From Lichtheimia corymbifera B2541 (taxonomy: Eukaryota > Mucoromycota > Mucoromycetes > Mucorales > Lichtheimiaceae): DNA of 64,000 nucleotides. The notes beneath the pieces are model-generated. The model was not told the origin of the DNA. It worked only from the letters and a program-made list of their open reading frames with translations, and ran no database searches. Location: assembly GCA_000697475.1 (NCBI GenBank), contig JNEU01000725.1:62001-126000 (forward strand), given 5' to 3'. This document shows positions 1 through 11,982 of the stretch, piece by piece (position 1 is the first letter of the stretch; the number at the start of each line of letters is the position of its first letter). The position numbers and the translations under genes were made by a program.

Positions 1-278
1 AAGCTGACATACCTCCTTCAAAACTCGCTTGGTATGTACAACCCAAATGCTCATACATCCATTCGCTAAAACTGTATCCATAGGAGGGACGAGTAAAACC
101 CTTATGTTTGTCAATATCTCTCCTTTGGCTGAGCACTTTAACGAGACGTTGTGTTCGCTTCGGTTTGCAAGCAAGGTAAGATTATATCACCAGGGAGCGA
201 TCGATCCTCATGCTCACTTTTGGTTTCTTAAAGGTTAATGCGTGTCGTGTGGAGCTACCTAAAAGGCTGTTGAAATGA
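1..278 (+). CDS. C-terminal end of a kinesin motor protein (probably kinesin-14), 5' truncated
   Basis: Three exons are visible: 1-31, 84-175 and 234-278, separated by GT..AG introns. Spliced, they read LTYLLQNSLGGTSKTLMFVN..., then NISPLAEHFNETLCSLRFASKVNAC and a stop. This is the end of the kinesin motor domain: the LTxLLQxSLGG switch II helix followed by the FVNISP strand and the last motor helix. Translation ends about a dozen residues after FASKVNAC. A motor domain at the very C-terminus is the arrangement of the minus-end-directed kinesin-14 (Kar3/Ncd) group, so I infer that class. The start and most of the protein lie outside the window. It is convergent with ARP3 (stops 134 bases apart). 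Confidence 0.88.
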
Positions 279-411
279 TCTTGCCACCCAATAATACCCA
301 TTTATTTGTAATTGCTTGTAAAATAGAATAAGTTGTTGTTAAATAATGAATCTTCTTTACTGTATCATACGGGGCAAACCAAACACGTTTTTATTAATAT
401 GTAAAGGGGGT

Positions 412-2064
412 TTACAAGACGCTGCCAAACACACGGTTGTGTCTACAAATGCTGGGACCATATTCATCGTATTCGGCCTTTGTATGGCAGTACTTTGGGA
501 ATTCATCAGTGGATGCAAGCAAGCTACCACCAAACCACACAGCATGGCGTTGCTTCTTGTGCGAAATGACATTGACATCCATTGGCTTAGCCTTCATATG
601 GGAGCCGCTCAACTCTTCACTCATATGGATACGCTTATCGACTATCCGCTTGATATCACGCTGCAATCGCTTGTCGAAACCTTTGAACATGGTTGAACCA
701 CCTGATAGCACAATATTCTATACACACGAAATGAGTATCAGTACCCAAATGACGATGATGATGATGATGATGATGATGTTATACCTTGTACAAACCACGG
801 CGAACATCGATTGGGCTGGTCTGGACAACAGTATCCACAACTTCAGGTAAGGGAGTCAAGAAATCGGAGCTGGCAATTTCGGGATTGAAGAAGATCTCAG
901 GAGCAAGGAAACGCTCAAAGCCGACATCAACAGCATAATCCTACATATTCCCCATCAATATCATGCATGACGTATCATCACACACACTTTCGCTCTCTCT
1001 CTTTTCACTTACACGGTTCGTCATGGTGTGAATGCCATTGTACTTTTTGAAGAACTTGTCGGGTTCCTGGTCATACTTTTTGAATTCCTTGACGATATCA
1101 GGGCAAACATACGAGTATTCTTCCTTGATCAACTCTGCCACACGCATGGAATCTTCAGGTGGAATGTTTTCACCACGTTCACGCAACAATGATTGAACAA
1201 ACGAAGTAATATCTCTGCCGGCAATGGGAATCGACTTGATAGAGCTGCCAATGACATAACCTTCGGCCTAAATATGAAAAAGTGAATAACGCATACATAT
1301 ATATCCCTCCTCAACCAAAAGATCGTAGCTTACCACAGGGATAACGTGGGTTACACCATCACCAGAGTCAATCACTGTGCCTGTCAATGTTCGTTCTTCC
1401 ACCTTGTTGGATGTCCACGAGGCAGCCAATGCCAAGACTGCTTGGACAGCAATGTACAAGCCTTGAATATTGAAAGATTCAAACATGATTTCTGCTGTCA
1501 TTTCACGGTTCTCAGGGGCGTTCAAAGGTGGCTCGGTCTAATAGTAATAAGGCATGCATTCGATGTTAGGATGTTGTTGTTGCTAGGCAGAGTGTTGCCA
1601 TCCTTACCAACAAAAAGTGATGATCTTCAGGCTCACATCGCAAATACTTGAAAATCGATTGTTCCCAATAGCGTTCCATGTGATCCCAGTTGGAGATTTG
1701 ACCATGACGAATAGGATAGTTGACAGCCATCGTCTTGCTTTGCGCAACAGCTTCGTCGCCAATATGAAAGTCAAGGTCTTCTATGCCACGCTTGGAGGCC
1801 AAGTTGCTGCTCAAAAAGGAGGGCTTTGAAGGCAAACCCGGCTTGCCCGAGGAAGAAGGCGTCTCGCGTGTTGCAATAGCCGTTGGAAATACAAAGGATG
1901 GCTCCAAATTGCCACTGAAACCGAGCTTGGAATAGCTACATTGACAATGGATGAATGAGTAAAGCGCGTCATCTTGGCGAGTAAATAAAACGGTTCAATG
2001 CTCCATGCGGAGGTGTTTCTTACCCGGTGCCATTGTCCATGACGACCACAGGTAGATTTGTCAT
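412..2064 (-). CDS. ARP3: Actin-related protein 3, Arp2/3 complex subunit
   Basis: Arp3 is one of the two actin-like subunits of the Arp2/3 complex, which nucleates branched actin at endocytic patches. The N-terminus ([14 protein letters not shown] then [21 protein letters not shown]) carries the actin-fold phosphate-1 loop. Further exons read [44 protein letters not shown] (phosphate-2 loop) and [28 protein letters not shown], an Arp3-specific segment absent from actin and Arp2. The end [20 protein letters not shown]...[11 protein letters not shown] matches the actin-family C-terminus. First exon 2024-2064, second begins at 1935; about six introns, one containing an ATG trinucleotide run. 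The start is the only ATG placing the VVVMDNGTG motif at the N-terminus. Confidence 0.95.
751..779. repeat. (ATG)n microsatellite
   Basis: About nine ATG units in a row, inside an intron of ARP3 on the opposite strand. A simple repeat without coding significance. Confidence 0.9.
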
Positions 2065-2300
2065 CTTGTAGAAAAAGTCGCGCGCGCAGTTATTGCGGAA
2101 AGTACGATGAAGAAGTGGGTGGGCAAGCTAAGAGTCGCTGTAGCTGGTAGATACACAAATGCGGAAAAGAAGCCCAACCGGACCAATTAGCGTAGAATGC
2201 AGCTTTCAAGCGTTATGCTTGTTGTTAATACACATTTCTTTATGACATTTCCATTTGATAAAGGCAAGATGGCCTATATATAAAGACACATGCACATCTT

Positions 2301-3580
2301 CTATTTCTCTACTTTGGCAATCTCGATACCAGTAGTTGCACCTAGCATGCGCTTGATGTCACCGTAAATGGCACTGTGTGGTGGTGAAGCATCAATGATG
2401 AGTTATCGGTGTATAAAAGTTGTTCCAACAAAAAGTGACACTTACAATTGACCAGCAGTGAGAGTAGCCACCATCACAATACGGGGTCCCAATCCAAGGA
2501 AGAGACCGTGAGCACCTAACTTGCCTGCCATGGATACGAGACGAGATGTGATGGATTGACCTTCAACGCCCTTTTGCTTATTGATCTTGGAAAGCAAGGT
2601 ATCGGCAGGCTGAGAAATGATGGCAGCTGCAGTACCTGCAATGATACCAGCTCCAAGATTAACCATGGTCATGGTAGAAGGTGCCAACTGGTCCTTGGGC
2701 GTTTTCATAGAACGCAAAATCGTCTCACTGCATCATCATCATCACACATACGCGGAAAGAAAAAAAAAGTTTGGGTTTTTGAGTCATCATTGGCTGCTAA
2801 CATTGTAAACAACAACACTAATCTTACCTGGCTCTTTCGTAAACTACAAACTTGGCCATGGTATACGGCACTTGCTTGAAGAGAATTGGTCTACAACCAC
2901 TTGTAAGGGCACTTTTTTCAAACAATCACTCTATGAATATATATCTTACCCAAAACCAGAATAAAATCCACGGATAACACCCTCCTCACGCAAAAGACGC
3001 GTGAAACCGCTCACCAGACCAGTAGCAAAGTCAGGCTGAGACACCAAGCGGATACGGGTAGCTTCCAATGGACACAACGCCACGTCAGCAAAGAACTCTG
3101 CAATAGCAGATGCACCAAGGTAAATGGCAGTGCGATTATCACTAGCCTTGTCAACGCCCACCATGTCGATAAATGTCTTTTTCCAAAACTCGTATCCACC
3201 AAACTTGAAGGCTCCTTGCAAAAAGTAGCCAGCAGCTGTAGGTCCAAATCCTGTCAACAATGCTCCTGCACCTTCTTCTGCAGCTACTTTGCGAAAGCCA
3301 GCAATCATTCCCTATCATCATCATCATCGTCCCCTTTAGATGCTATTCGTAGGTATGTCTTTTGTATGCTTTTTTTACCTGATTGTATCGCTCTGGCTCA
3401 AGTTGGATACGGGTCTTGACAACGTCAACAGGTGTCATGGCACCGTGAGTAATAGCACAGCAAACAGCACCTGCAAATGCGAAACGAGCATAAAGATCCA
3501 CACCCGTAGGTGGTGCATCATTAGGTGCTGGGATAAAAAAGCGCTTTCTGAGAGTCTCTTGAGAAGGAGGGTACAACATG
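2301..3580 (-). CDS. MIR1: Mitochondrial phosphate carrier (SLC25 family)
   Basis: Inner-membrane carrier importing inorganic phosphate into the matrix for ATP synthesis. All three SLC25 repeats are visible, each with its PxD/ExxK/R signature: [28 protein letters not shown] and [15 protein letters not shown]. Phrases such as [20 protein letters not shown] and [21 protein letters not shown] are typical of phosphate carriers rather than nucleotide or citrate carriers. The short last exon ([21 protein letters not shown], stop 2301-2303) completes the sixth helix. The start at 3580 ([15 protein letters not shown]) is the last in-frame ATG before the first repeat; upstream sequence is low-complexity CA/pyrimidine. 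At least four introns. Confidence 0.93.
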
Positions 3581-4182
3581 ATGTAAAGAAGAAAGAGAAA
3601 GAAAGAAAAAACAAATCGTGCACGCGTGTGTGCATGTGTATGTGTGTGTATGTGTGCCATATCCATACTCTTAACCCTTTAAGGCAAAGGTGTGCCCTTG
3701 TCACATGGCCATTCTCCCCCCCCCGTTTCTTTTCGAAACGAATGTGTGCCCGTGCTTTCACAACATTGATGGCCATTGAATGGTTTAGGATATCACCAGG
3801 ATCTACTGCTGATCGGGTTGTCACAAAAAAGCATGTATCGTAATGCCAACAGTAAAATGAGATGCTTTTATGCTATGTTATGACATGAGTTTGCTAGATG
3901 CCTTGAGTAGTCATTCTATTCAAAGCAGTGGTTGGTTGATCATATCTTCAGTAAACAAAGCAGGAGAGCATGCAGCGGATGGATGTGTTGGACATGCATA
4001 AATAAACTTGATCACTTTTACCGTACAATGACACCATTGTGAACTTCACGGGAAGATGGATTGGATAAAAGCAGCACGTGGATCATTACATGAATGAGAA
4101 GCGTGCCGTGGATTATAAAAAAGGGATCATGTGTCAAAAGATAAATCTGCCTTTCTTTCCATTGGCGATCAAAAAAGGAAGG
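3581..4182. other. Intergenic region between divergent genes
   Basis: Holds the upstream regions of the phosphate carrier (-) and the coiled-coil gene (+). A TG/TA-rich run at about 3620-3660 and a C-rich run at 3716-3724 are visible. No open frame looks like a gene. Confidence 0.6.
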
Positions 4183-5066
4183 ATGCCAAAGACTCCACCT
4201 TCGCTGCTTCCCCCCTTTATCGATCAATCAAAACAATCCTTTTTCACCAATAGCAATGAACAACGAGACGACAATGAGGGGTTGATTGAATGGGATTCCT
4301 TTGAACGCTTGGAGCGAGAATATGAACAAACTTATCTGGAAGACAATACGAAAACTGTAAGCTCCCTCAATTTTGAACGAGTAACACCTACATCTAACCT
4401 TCTCCCATCACTATTATTATGTCAAGGAGGTAGACAGCGATCACTATGATGAATTGCCAAAGCACCACTACATCTATAGACAAGATCCTATTGAACAACG
4501 TGGTGGTGGAGAGGACTACCGGGTCGATCAAGAAAATGACGGTGCGAGCCCAAGAGACCAAGAACCCCAAGGGGTATATGGACCCAATGACACGCGTTCA
4601 CCCAATCAAAGTGAGCAAGATGACCAAGAGCCAGAGCCAGTAATGCCGGTTTCGCATGGATTGATGACATTACATGAACGAATGAAACGTGAGTACAAGT
4701 ATGTGGCACAAACGTCGGCATATTATCCCGCTTAATAGATGATACAAAATAGTACACCTGGATGGAATCGCTAGTCTAATGGAAAAGGCTTTCGAGCAAA
4801 TACAGCAAGTATTCTTTGTCATATGACATTACATGTTAGCTTACACGGTGTTACATAGCCAGACACAAGAAGGACACGAAGAGCTGGCTGAAGTGGTACG
4901 AGCGCACAGACTTGCATTGGCAGAACGCGGGGCTATTCTCAATCAGCAATGCGAGCAGGTGCGTGCACACGTTGACAGCATTGAAAACTCATTACAAGGT
5001 TACAAACGTACATCATCACCCTACCCATCTCCTATATTATCCAGAAAGAATGAACACCACCTATAA
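4183..5066 (+). CDS. Unrecognised protein with predicted C-terminal coiled coil
   Basis: I do not recognise the family. Exon 1 starts MPKTPPSLLPPFIDQ and continues IEWDSFERLEREYEQTYLED up to a donor near 4358. Exon 2 (from about 4428) encodes VDSDHYDELPKHHYIYRQD, then an acidic Gln/Pro-rich stretch and PVSHGLMTLHERMK. A third exon gives LDGIASLMEKAFEQIQ, and the last gives GHEELAEVVRAHRLALAERG, INQQCEQ-like heptads and VRAHVDSIENSLQ. The last part is strongly helical with heptad-like spacing. The start at 4183 was preferred over an in-frame ATG at 4078, whose codons look like untranslated sequence. The end is uncertain: read-through stops at 5064-5066, but a 43-base intron just before would give a different short tail. 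Confidence 0.6.
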
Positions 5067-5210
5067 ATAGCTTTGCTCAAATTCACTGCTTGTATACACA
5101 CCTAATTGGCATAATCATTTTGAAAAAAAAAGCATGTTCATATTTCAAATTGTATTTACACATTGTAATCCTCTTTTATGATTCTAATCCTCTAATGATG
5201 ACTACTGTCA

Positions 5211-6808
5211 CTAGTTCTTGTTTGCTTGATCCTTCTCGTATCCTTCCAACTTCATATCATTCAAACCAAGGGATTCGTTTGTCTCCCAGTCACGATCGTA
5301 CATTTCAATGGTCATTTCTGGATCATCATCTGGGGCATACAAATTCTATTGTAAAACGAGAAAACAAGATTAGTAAAGAATAAGCATGCAACCCAATGAT
5401 GTTGATGGCATTTACCTGGAGATAAGAGTTGGCCAACGGATCATCCAAGACCAAGGTGATGGGTATACGTTGACCATCTGCAACCTCAGATAGTCTCTTC
5501 AAAAAGTCATCCCAGCGCTTTCTGCTTTCATCCGTGGTGGAATCGCCATGCATGAATGGAACACGTTCTTCAAGTTCATCATGCACTTGTCGCAACAATC
5601 CTTCCACTGTAGTAAAACGACCACCAAGCGTACCAGGAGTGAGCTCCAAGTCAATCTCAGGAATCGACAATCCACACGTCTCGGACTTTAGGATATCACG
5701 AGACAAATCCTCAGTATCAGTGATCTTCAAAGTGATACGTTTGCCTTGGGCTGAGATAGGACCACCGGCCTTGACTTCATTGCTCTTATATCCACAGTGC
5801 TCGCAATTCGTGGCCATGATAACAACTTCCTTGAAATGAGGAATATCCATCACGTGCATGTTGGTGGTGCTAGGAGCATTGCAGTGGGAGCAGTTGGCAG
5901 GGAAAGTCATCACTTCCGGAACCTCATCACCTTCGACATCAGGTTGTTGTTGTTGTTGCTCTTCTTGGTGTTGGAGACCCAAAAATGCATCTTCTTCAGC
6001 TGTACGCTTATGCCACTTGATGGTGAGCTTGGGATCTTGTGCTGGCAAACACTTGTTTTCGATGTACGAATTGCCAGAAGCATCATCAATCGTCAACGTG
6101 AAGGGTTGTTGGCCTTCCTGATAGGATCGCAACTTTGCAAGGATAGCTTCGATTTGGTTGTATACATTCTCATCGGTGTGCTTGCGAACAGGTTGACCAA
6201 CTTCCAAATCATCAATCACGTTGCCAATAAGACCTTCAATGGTGGTCAACAATCCACGTCGACGGCTTGCAGGAACTTCGAGATCAATCTCTTCAAATTT
6301 GACAGCAGCAAAATCAGACTTGACTAATTGGCGATCCAAATCCTGCATTTAACATATCCTCGTTAATTATATACCCATCCCGTTGTATATATCCATTTTA
6401 TTACTTACCTCCTTGCCGGACACCTTGCAAGTAACGGTCTGAGCCTTTTCATTGAATGCACCAGCGCTTTGAAGCTCATTGTTGCGGAAACCACAGTGAG
6501 GGCACTCGAATGCCATGATGATAATCTCCCTATGTTCCAAGTATACCGAATAAATATTGATTCTCTCTTCCTTCCTTCTTGCCACTAAACCACTTACTTG
6601 AAATGGGGGATCTTGGTGAAGAGCATGCGCGTAGTACCCTATGACAATCGGCAAGCCTTAGTAATCAAAAACCAAACGATCACTTCCTGTCATTGCTATC
6701 CAACCCCTTACTTACATTTTCCTGGCACCTCATGCACATGCTTTCGATCTCGGCAGGCTTCGAGTTGTCATGTAAGTCAACAAAGAGAGGCTCGGGTTTG
6801 TCGCTCAT
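5211..6808 (-). CDS. ZPR1: ZPR1-type zinc-finger protein
   Basis: ZPR1 binds translation elongation factor eEF1A and moves between cytoplasm and nucleus. The duplicated architecture is clear. The first zinc finger is MCMRCQENV...[16 protein letters not shown] (C-x2-C...C-x2-C) followed by the first alpha-helical hairpin domain ([20 protein letters not shown]). The second finger is [23 protein letters not shown]...[16 protein letters not shown], followed by a matching second domain ([20 protein letters not shown]). The final exon encodes [20 protein letters not shown] and ends EKDQANKN, stop 5211-5213. A Gln-rich insert (five Gln codons) lies between the halves. Start [14 protein letters not shown] at 6808; three introns near the N-terminus and one near the end. 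Confidence 0.95.
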
Positions 6809-7558
6809 ATTGCGTCTATTGTATGAAACAAGGGAGAGTGGAGGAGGAGCCTTTATTAATGCATCCCGAAAAAAAAAAGTGGGCTGCCCGTGGTGTGACA
6901 AAGCCGTCACAAAAAAGTTCTGGTATCATCCACGATGGAGGAGAATGTCTCACGTGAGTAGTCATCTACATTTCTCGTTGCTATGAGACGGAAACTGAAG
7001 GATCATGGATCGGCATAGCTTACTGGATCTAGGAGACATTACATAAGCGAGGGATCCAAGAGGTTGGTTGTTTCATGTTATTCATAAGTGCTAGTGCTAA
7101 TATGGATCAACGTTCTCGTCAATGTTCATCGTCATAAAGGTTAAGATAAACTCTAGATAGCATATACACACGTCGACCTAAAATTACTACCTATCATAAT
7201 GTTTGGTTAAGAATAAATCTGCATTCAAGCGTTTATTTCAGTATTTTGGGTTATATGCAATAACTTAAGCTTATGCTGGTACGACATCACACTTGAACAT
7301 GGCATTAATGAGTCTTCAACTATAATCGACAATAAGGTGGTGTAGCATATCGATGTGGGATAAATCGGTATGATTTGCTATGCGATGGTGTGTGTGGAGG
7401 GGGGAAGAACGTCGTCAAGCATCACTTTGCAGCAGCAGCTTCCAAGTACAGTAGTAGAATGTGCGTCATCCAAGGGATTTCAAGCCCAGAACCCTCTGGT
7501 TGGACTTGGATTGTTGTGCGCTTGTATTTTTCTCCTGTCCTAAATCAGCTTCAAAACC
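6809..7558. other. Intergenic region, divergent promoters
   Basis: Between ZPR1 (-) and NDUFA1 (+). An A10 tract lies near 6867. I see no RNA gene, repeat or supported coding region. Confidence 0.55.
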
Positions 7559-8142
7559 ATGGTAATGTGTCACTCTCTACTCCATCACGATACACCTTGG
7601 TCGCATTGCTTCTTCACGATTCGCTTCAAATCAAAAAGAGATCCAGGATGCTTACTGTATATTATCCTTCCCATTGATAGCCCGTCCCGTTTGAGGCACT
7701 CATTCCCTTCGGCATTATCACCGCCATGTTTGCGGTCACCGGCACCGGCTTGACCGTTGTGAGATATTACAGCAACGATAGAAAGGTGACAACAATGATG
7801 AAAATACGATTGGATATGGAACGAAAACACTGATATGCACGCGACAAATGATATATAGCCAACGCGGTTCGGCCTTGACACTTGGGAGAGACAAATGATG
7901 GAACGCGATAGACGTCTTACTGGATCTGTCCGTGGTCAATCGGTAATGCTGACAACGCAACACACTCTTTTTTATATCATCGCTAACGATACGAAACCGA
8001 CCCAATCTAATAGTCTGAACCTATTGCACCCGCTGAATTTGCCACCAACAGGTAATGCACAATCCACTACGTTGAAATATTCACTGGCTAACGCTTCTTT
8101 TTTGTCAGCGTATGGTATTTGGAGAAGCCAAGATCGACTTAG
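7559..8142 (+). CDS. NDUFA1: NADH:ubiquinone oxidoreductase subunit NDUFA1 (MWFE), complex I
   Basis: Small accessory subunit of complex I in the mitochondrial inner membrane. No single open frame shows the gene; it is recovered by splicing five exons: 7559-7561 (ATG only), 7681-7785, 7859-7942, 8014-8051 and 8109-8142. The product is 87 aa: MPVPFEALIPFGIITAMFAV, then TGTGLTVVRYYSNDRK, PTRFGLDTWERQMMERDRRL, TGSVRGQSSEPIAPAEFATN and SVWYLEKPRST. The pattern is that of the family: an N-terminal single TM helix (about residues 7-27) and a conserved MMxRDRRLTGxxRGQ motif. All junctions keep frame with GT..AG ends. It is convergent with the Zn2Cys6 gene (stops 160 bases apart). Confidence 0.88.
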
Positions 8143-8302
8143 AGGAGATTATGATATTTTGTGCAAGAGCGAAAAGCAAACGACCCAATACATTATTGTT
8201 CTAGACAGACGAGCCATTTCATTATCACCAAATTTGCTGTTGGGGATTATGTTGAAGAGGGATGAGGAATCGTGAGACTTTATTTGCAATATAGCAAGCT
8301 AT

Positions 8303-10926
8303 CTATGTCCATGATGGATCGCTGTTGTTGATGATATCATTCCATTCCTTCCATTCGATAGCGTTAGAGAGGTTGAAATTCATTGGTAGGCTTATCGGAT
8401 CAAATGCTCCTTGAGAAGGTGGATGCGGATGGTGGGTTGCTGCTATTGCTTGGGATGGCAATGAAGAGGAGGAGGAGGGTTCAGATTGAATACGGGAAAA
8501 TCTTGATTCATTATCATATGGCAATGCCTTGTAGAATAATGCTGTGTCGCTTGTGTCCCCAAAAGAATACTTGTCACTGGGTTTTTGGTACTTTTCCAAG
8601 GATGATTCTTCTTCTACCAATTCAAGCGTCCATTTGCTGACCCGTGGTGGTTCATGGTACGAGCAAAACCTAGAAGCAATCATTCCCAGGATATGTGCAT
8701 GCAGACCATTCCTTAAGCTTTCTTCTTTCTTGTATAGCATGGCACAGCGAGAAAGATACTCGGCACCTTGCTGACTTAAGGCTCGGCTGTCACTTTTGGC
8801 ATTGAAAAGGAAGATGCTGGCGGATTGGAAAATGGCACTACAATTCAAAGAGTGTCAACAAAACCCTACAATAACCCCCGTATTGACTATCCAACTTACT
8901 ATGCAATAAAGCACCAAGTCATACCAGGCATCCTTTGTGCTTCGACTACCTCGATCGTATTCACAATATCAATGGCTGCAGCAGTGCACTTGGTCAATGC
9001 CCGAGTGGTAAAGATGGGATCCGTCAAGTCATCATTGTTGATAAATGGTCGATGAAGTAGTAAAAGTATGCAATTGTAGTAGATATTCAGGTGTGCTGAA
9101 TATGAAATGTGTGTATTAGCGCGATGTCATCTAAAGCATGAATGATAGTAATACCTGTGGCAAACAATGTCATTTCTGATACTTCATCCGGGTTGAAACG
9201 TAAGTTTGGAGTCAAATTTGCCTTCCAGTGAGCGAGTTGGTTGTCGATGGTAAGGATCAAAAAGTCATTGCGTCTAGCTGAGTCTTCTGTCTTGGGAGAA
9301 TACATGGACAAGAGCACGTGGCCAAGGATCTTGGAGAGTGCAATGGATTCAAGAAAAATACCGTAAACAGGCCTTCGCTCTTGGATCGCCACCTGTGCCT
9401 CCCACATCAATGTTGGTGTACATGACTGGAACTCTGGATCACGTAAATAGCTCTCGTGTGTAGACTCAAGTTCATAGGGGCTTGGAAGCTCGACATTAAA
9501 ATCCTCGTCCAAAATGGTGACGCTGCCAAAGTAAAAAGAGAGCTATACTTTAGTCTTTTACATTTGTACATAGAATACTGATCACTTACGGTCGGCCAAA
9601 CTGTGCAGCCACTTCACGATCGATGATGTAAAGGCCATACCATACTCGTCTTCGTAATTCGATTTCACTCTGTGGTAACCTCCAATGCCTTGAACTGCGA
9701 TGTAATCCAATATCTTGAGCCTATGCAAATAACTTGGTAAACAACGATGGTGCATGAGGGAGGAGGGAGATATAACTTACCATCCTGATTGCCTGTAAGG
9801 AATAAATAATAAAAGGGCCACGTGAGATTCAATGGGTTGATGCTGGATATCACACTTACCGTTCCACAAACAAACCTACTCTGCGAGTTAATATATAATG
9901 CGGATACAATGGTGTTGTTGCTGTTGCTTACCATCGTATTGATGTATCCTCCTCGACAGCGCCGGTATGCATAAACATGGTGATCAGGATTAAAGCTTGA
10001 ACCGTGCTCAACTTTGATTTGCGATGGATGTTCTCCAAAACTTTCTCTGATTTCCTTTGTAGCCCCTTTTGCGCATCAAGCAGCATATCTCGTGTAAACG
10101 ACTGACCGGTAGCAATCCAATCCTGCTCGTTGACCATGAACTGAGTAGCAAGAGCACATACAGCACAAAGAAGGTTCTCATCAGGTGGTTGTGGATTCTC
10201 AAAATAGTATTGTTCGAGAAAAGACATCTTGTGGATGACAGGGAGATGAGGATGCACGTATTGGAAATAGCTTATAGAAAGAAAAAAGTATTGGTTGTCA
10301 AGCAATCCACCACCATCACCAACACACACTTACGCATAAACCATTGCATCTGTCAATTCAGGTGTCATGTGTGGTACATCCATGAGCATGCGAGTTCTTC
10401 TCACTCCATAAGGGACTGGATCCTTTTGCCTCGAAAGAAGGGCTTTGGAAATGATCACAATGTGCTCGTTCGATTCATCATTTACTTTTTGTAACACGTG
10501 TGCTGGGGAATGCTGTAATCGATGCGGTTGGTTTGACGACAAGAGCTGTTCATCCACCAAATGGATACCCGCACTGCTTCCAAGGTAACGTGTTTGTCCA
10601 TAGTCGGTCAACTTTAGATCATTCAGCTTGCTGGTGAGCTTCCTCTCAGGTTGTATTCCTTGTAGTATCCCTTCCAATCGATTAATTCGATCCTCCAACC
10701 ATTGCACGTGACTAGTGGCAGCAGCTGGTCCTCGTTTACGTTGCTCAGCGACAAAGTGACATTCGACATTGGCATTCTTGCACGTCTCACAAGGCTGTTG
10801 CTGATCGGCGTTGCATCGGGTTTTGCGCTTGCGACAGAGATCACAGCTACGTTTGGCTCGAGTTCTTTTGAGAGGTGGCTGACTGATGGAAAAGTCTTCA
10901 TAGCCTAAGTCTTCCCATTCGCTCAT
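8303..10926 (-). CDS. Zn2Cys6 fungal transcription factor
   Basis: A zinc binuclear cluster regulator. After MSEWEDLGYEDFSISQPP the DNA-binding domain reads RSCDLCRKRKTRCNADQQQP-CETCKNANVEC, six cysteines with spacing 2-6-7-2-6, preceded and followed by basic residues. A short helical linker follows (WLEDRINRLEGILQGIQ), a likely dimerisation coiled coil. Middle exons encode the fungal-specific transcription factor (middle homology) region: YFQYVHPHLPVIHKMSFLEQYY, LLCAVCALATQF and downstream helices such as SIALSKILGHVLLSMYSP. The C-terminal exon is Ser-rich and ends NIINNSDPSWT. At least six introns. Target genes cannot be inferred from the sequence. Confidence 0.9.
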
Positions 10927-11909
10927 CGTCGGTGGTGGAGGTGGAGGTGGTGTTGAACAAGAACAGCAGCAGCAGAGTAAAGCGGAGATTGTTCAACTAC
11001 GTTTCCTCATATCCCAACTATTGGTTTACCCCCTGTCATCAAATGGATCGACATGCAAGCCAAAAGCAGAAGCTTTACAGATTAGTCAGACACGTTCATG
11101 CGTATTCTGATGTATCCTCCTCTATTAATGCCATATTGGGCAAATAAATGACTCATGCATTACACATTACTTTTGACTGAAAGAGAGAGAAAAAGCATGC
11201 GTGGATATGGTCAATCATCTGTACCCACATAGCTCGAATATGGCTTCACAAATATAGCTCATGTACATCATCTCACAAGTAGACAAGCCTTGTTGCTCGC
11301 ATTCCTTACTCCTCCTTCATCAATGAAAACCATGCTCACCATTATCCTGCATGTCGCTGACTATCGAATGTACTCTTATGACTACATATCGCCTATCATT
11401 ACCAGGCACTTTTACGCCCCGTCTATATATCATCATGTATATAGCAAGAATCATTAAATACTCACTCATGCTAGGAGTCTTTTTTCTTTTTTGAAGGTAT
11501 CGGGTCATTATGTACGTGTATTATCATTGTCCTTGGTCCACCAGATGACTTAAAAAAGGCGCAACTGCGGATACTATTATCAATCAAGTCAAGCGACGCT
11601 TAATTTTTGGCAAGTAGATGCACTTTTATAATTCATGTCATGAATAGCATCATGCAAAAGACTTCGTATCAGAAAAACATCTCAGATCAGTAATAGTGCA
11701 TATGCTATTACGACAAGCAGCTTCTATAGCTTCTATAATAGATATGTTATTGCAGCCACCGAAATAGCTCTTAAATACAGCAAATCACTCCCCTTATCGC
11801 GTTGTTATACCTCCAGGACAATGGCAAAAACATGCTGATCACGTTGAAGTCACGTGACCCAAAACGAAAAAAGAAAAAAGAGAACTCTATAGCTCATTCG
11901 AGAATCAAT
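10927..11909. other. Intergenic region
   Basis: Upstream of the Zn2Cys6 gene and downstream of tRNA-Ile. A GGTGGAG repeat and a CAG run occur near 10931-10976, and an AG-rich run near 11180. Oligo-A runs at about 11867-11879 act as T-runs for the tRNA on the minus strand. No supported gene. Confidence 0.5.
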
Positions 11910-11982
11910 GCTCACTACAGGGGTCGAACCTGTGACCTTGGCGTTATTAGCACCACGCTCTAACCAACTGAGCTAAGCGAGC
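11910..11982 (-). tRNA. tRNA-Ile (anticodon AAT)
   Basis: On the minus strand the 73 bases fold as a complete cloverleaf. The acceptor stem is GCTCGCT/AGTGAGC (one G-T pair) and the D arm contains TAGCTCAGTTGGTTAGAG. The anticodon stem TGGTG/CGCCA encloses loop CTAATAA, with anticodon AAT in positions 34-36. The T arm is ACAGG-TTCGACC-CCTGT. A box (TAGCTCAGTTGG) and B box (GGTTCGACCCC) are canonical, no intron is present and CCA is not encoded. Oligo-A runs about 30 bases beyond the 3' end on the plus strand (T-runs on the gene strand) provide polymerase III termination. Confidence 0.97.

Noticed and set aside
346..850. Several overlapping open frames on the plus strand
   Set aside because: They are antisense to the ARP3 C-terminal exons and an intron with an ATG run; ARP3 explains the interval.
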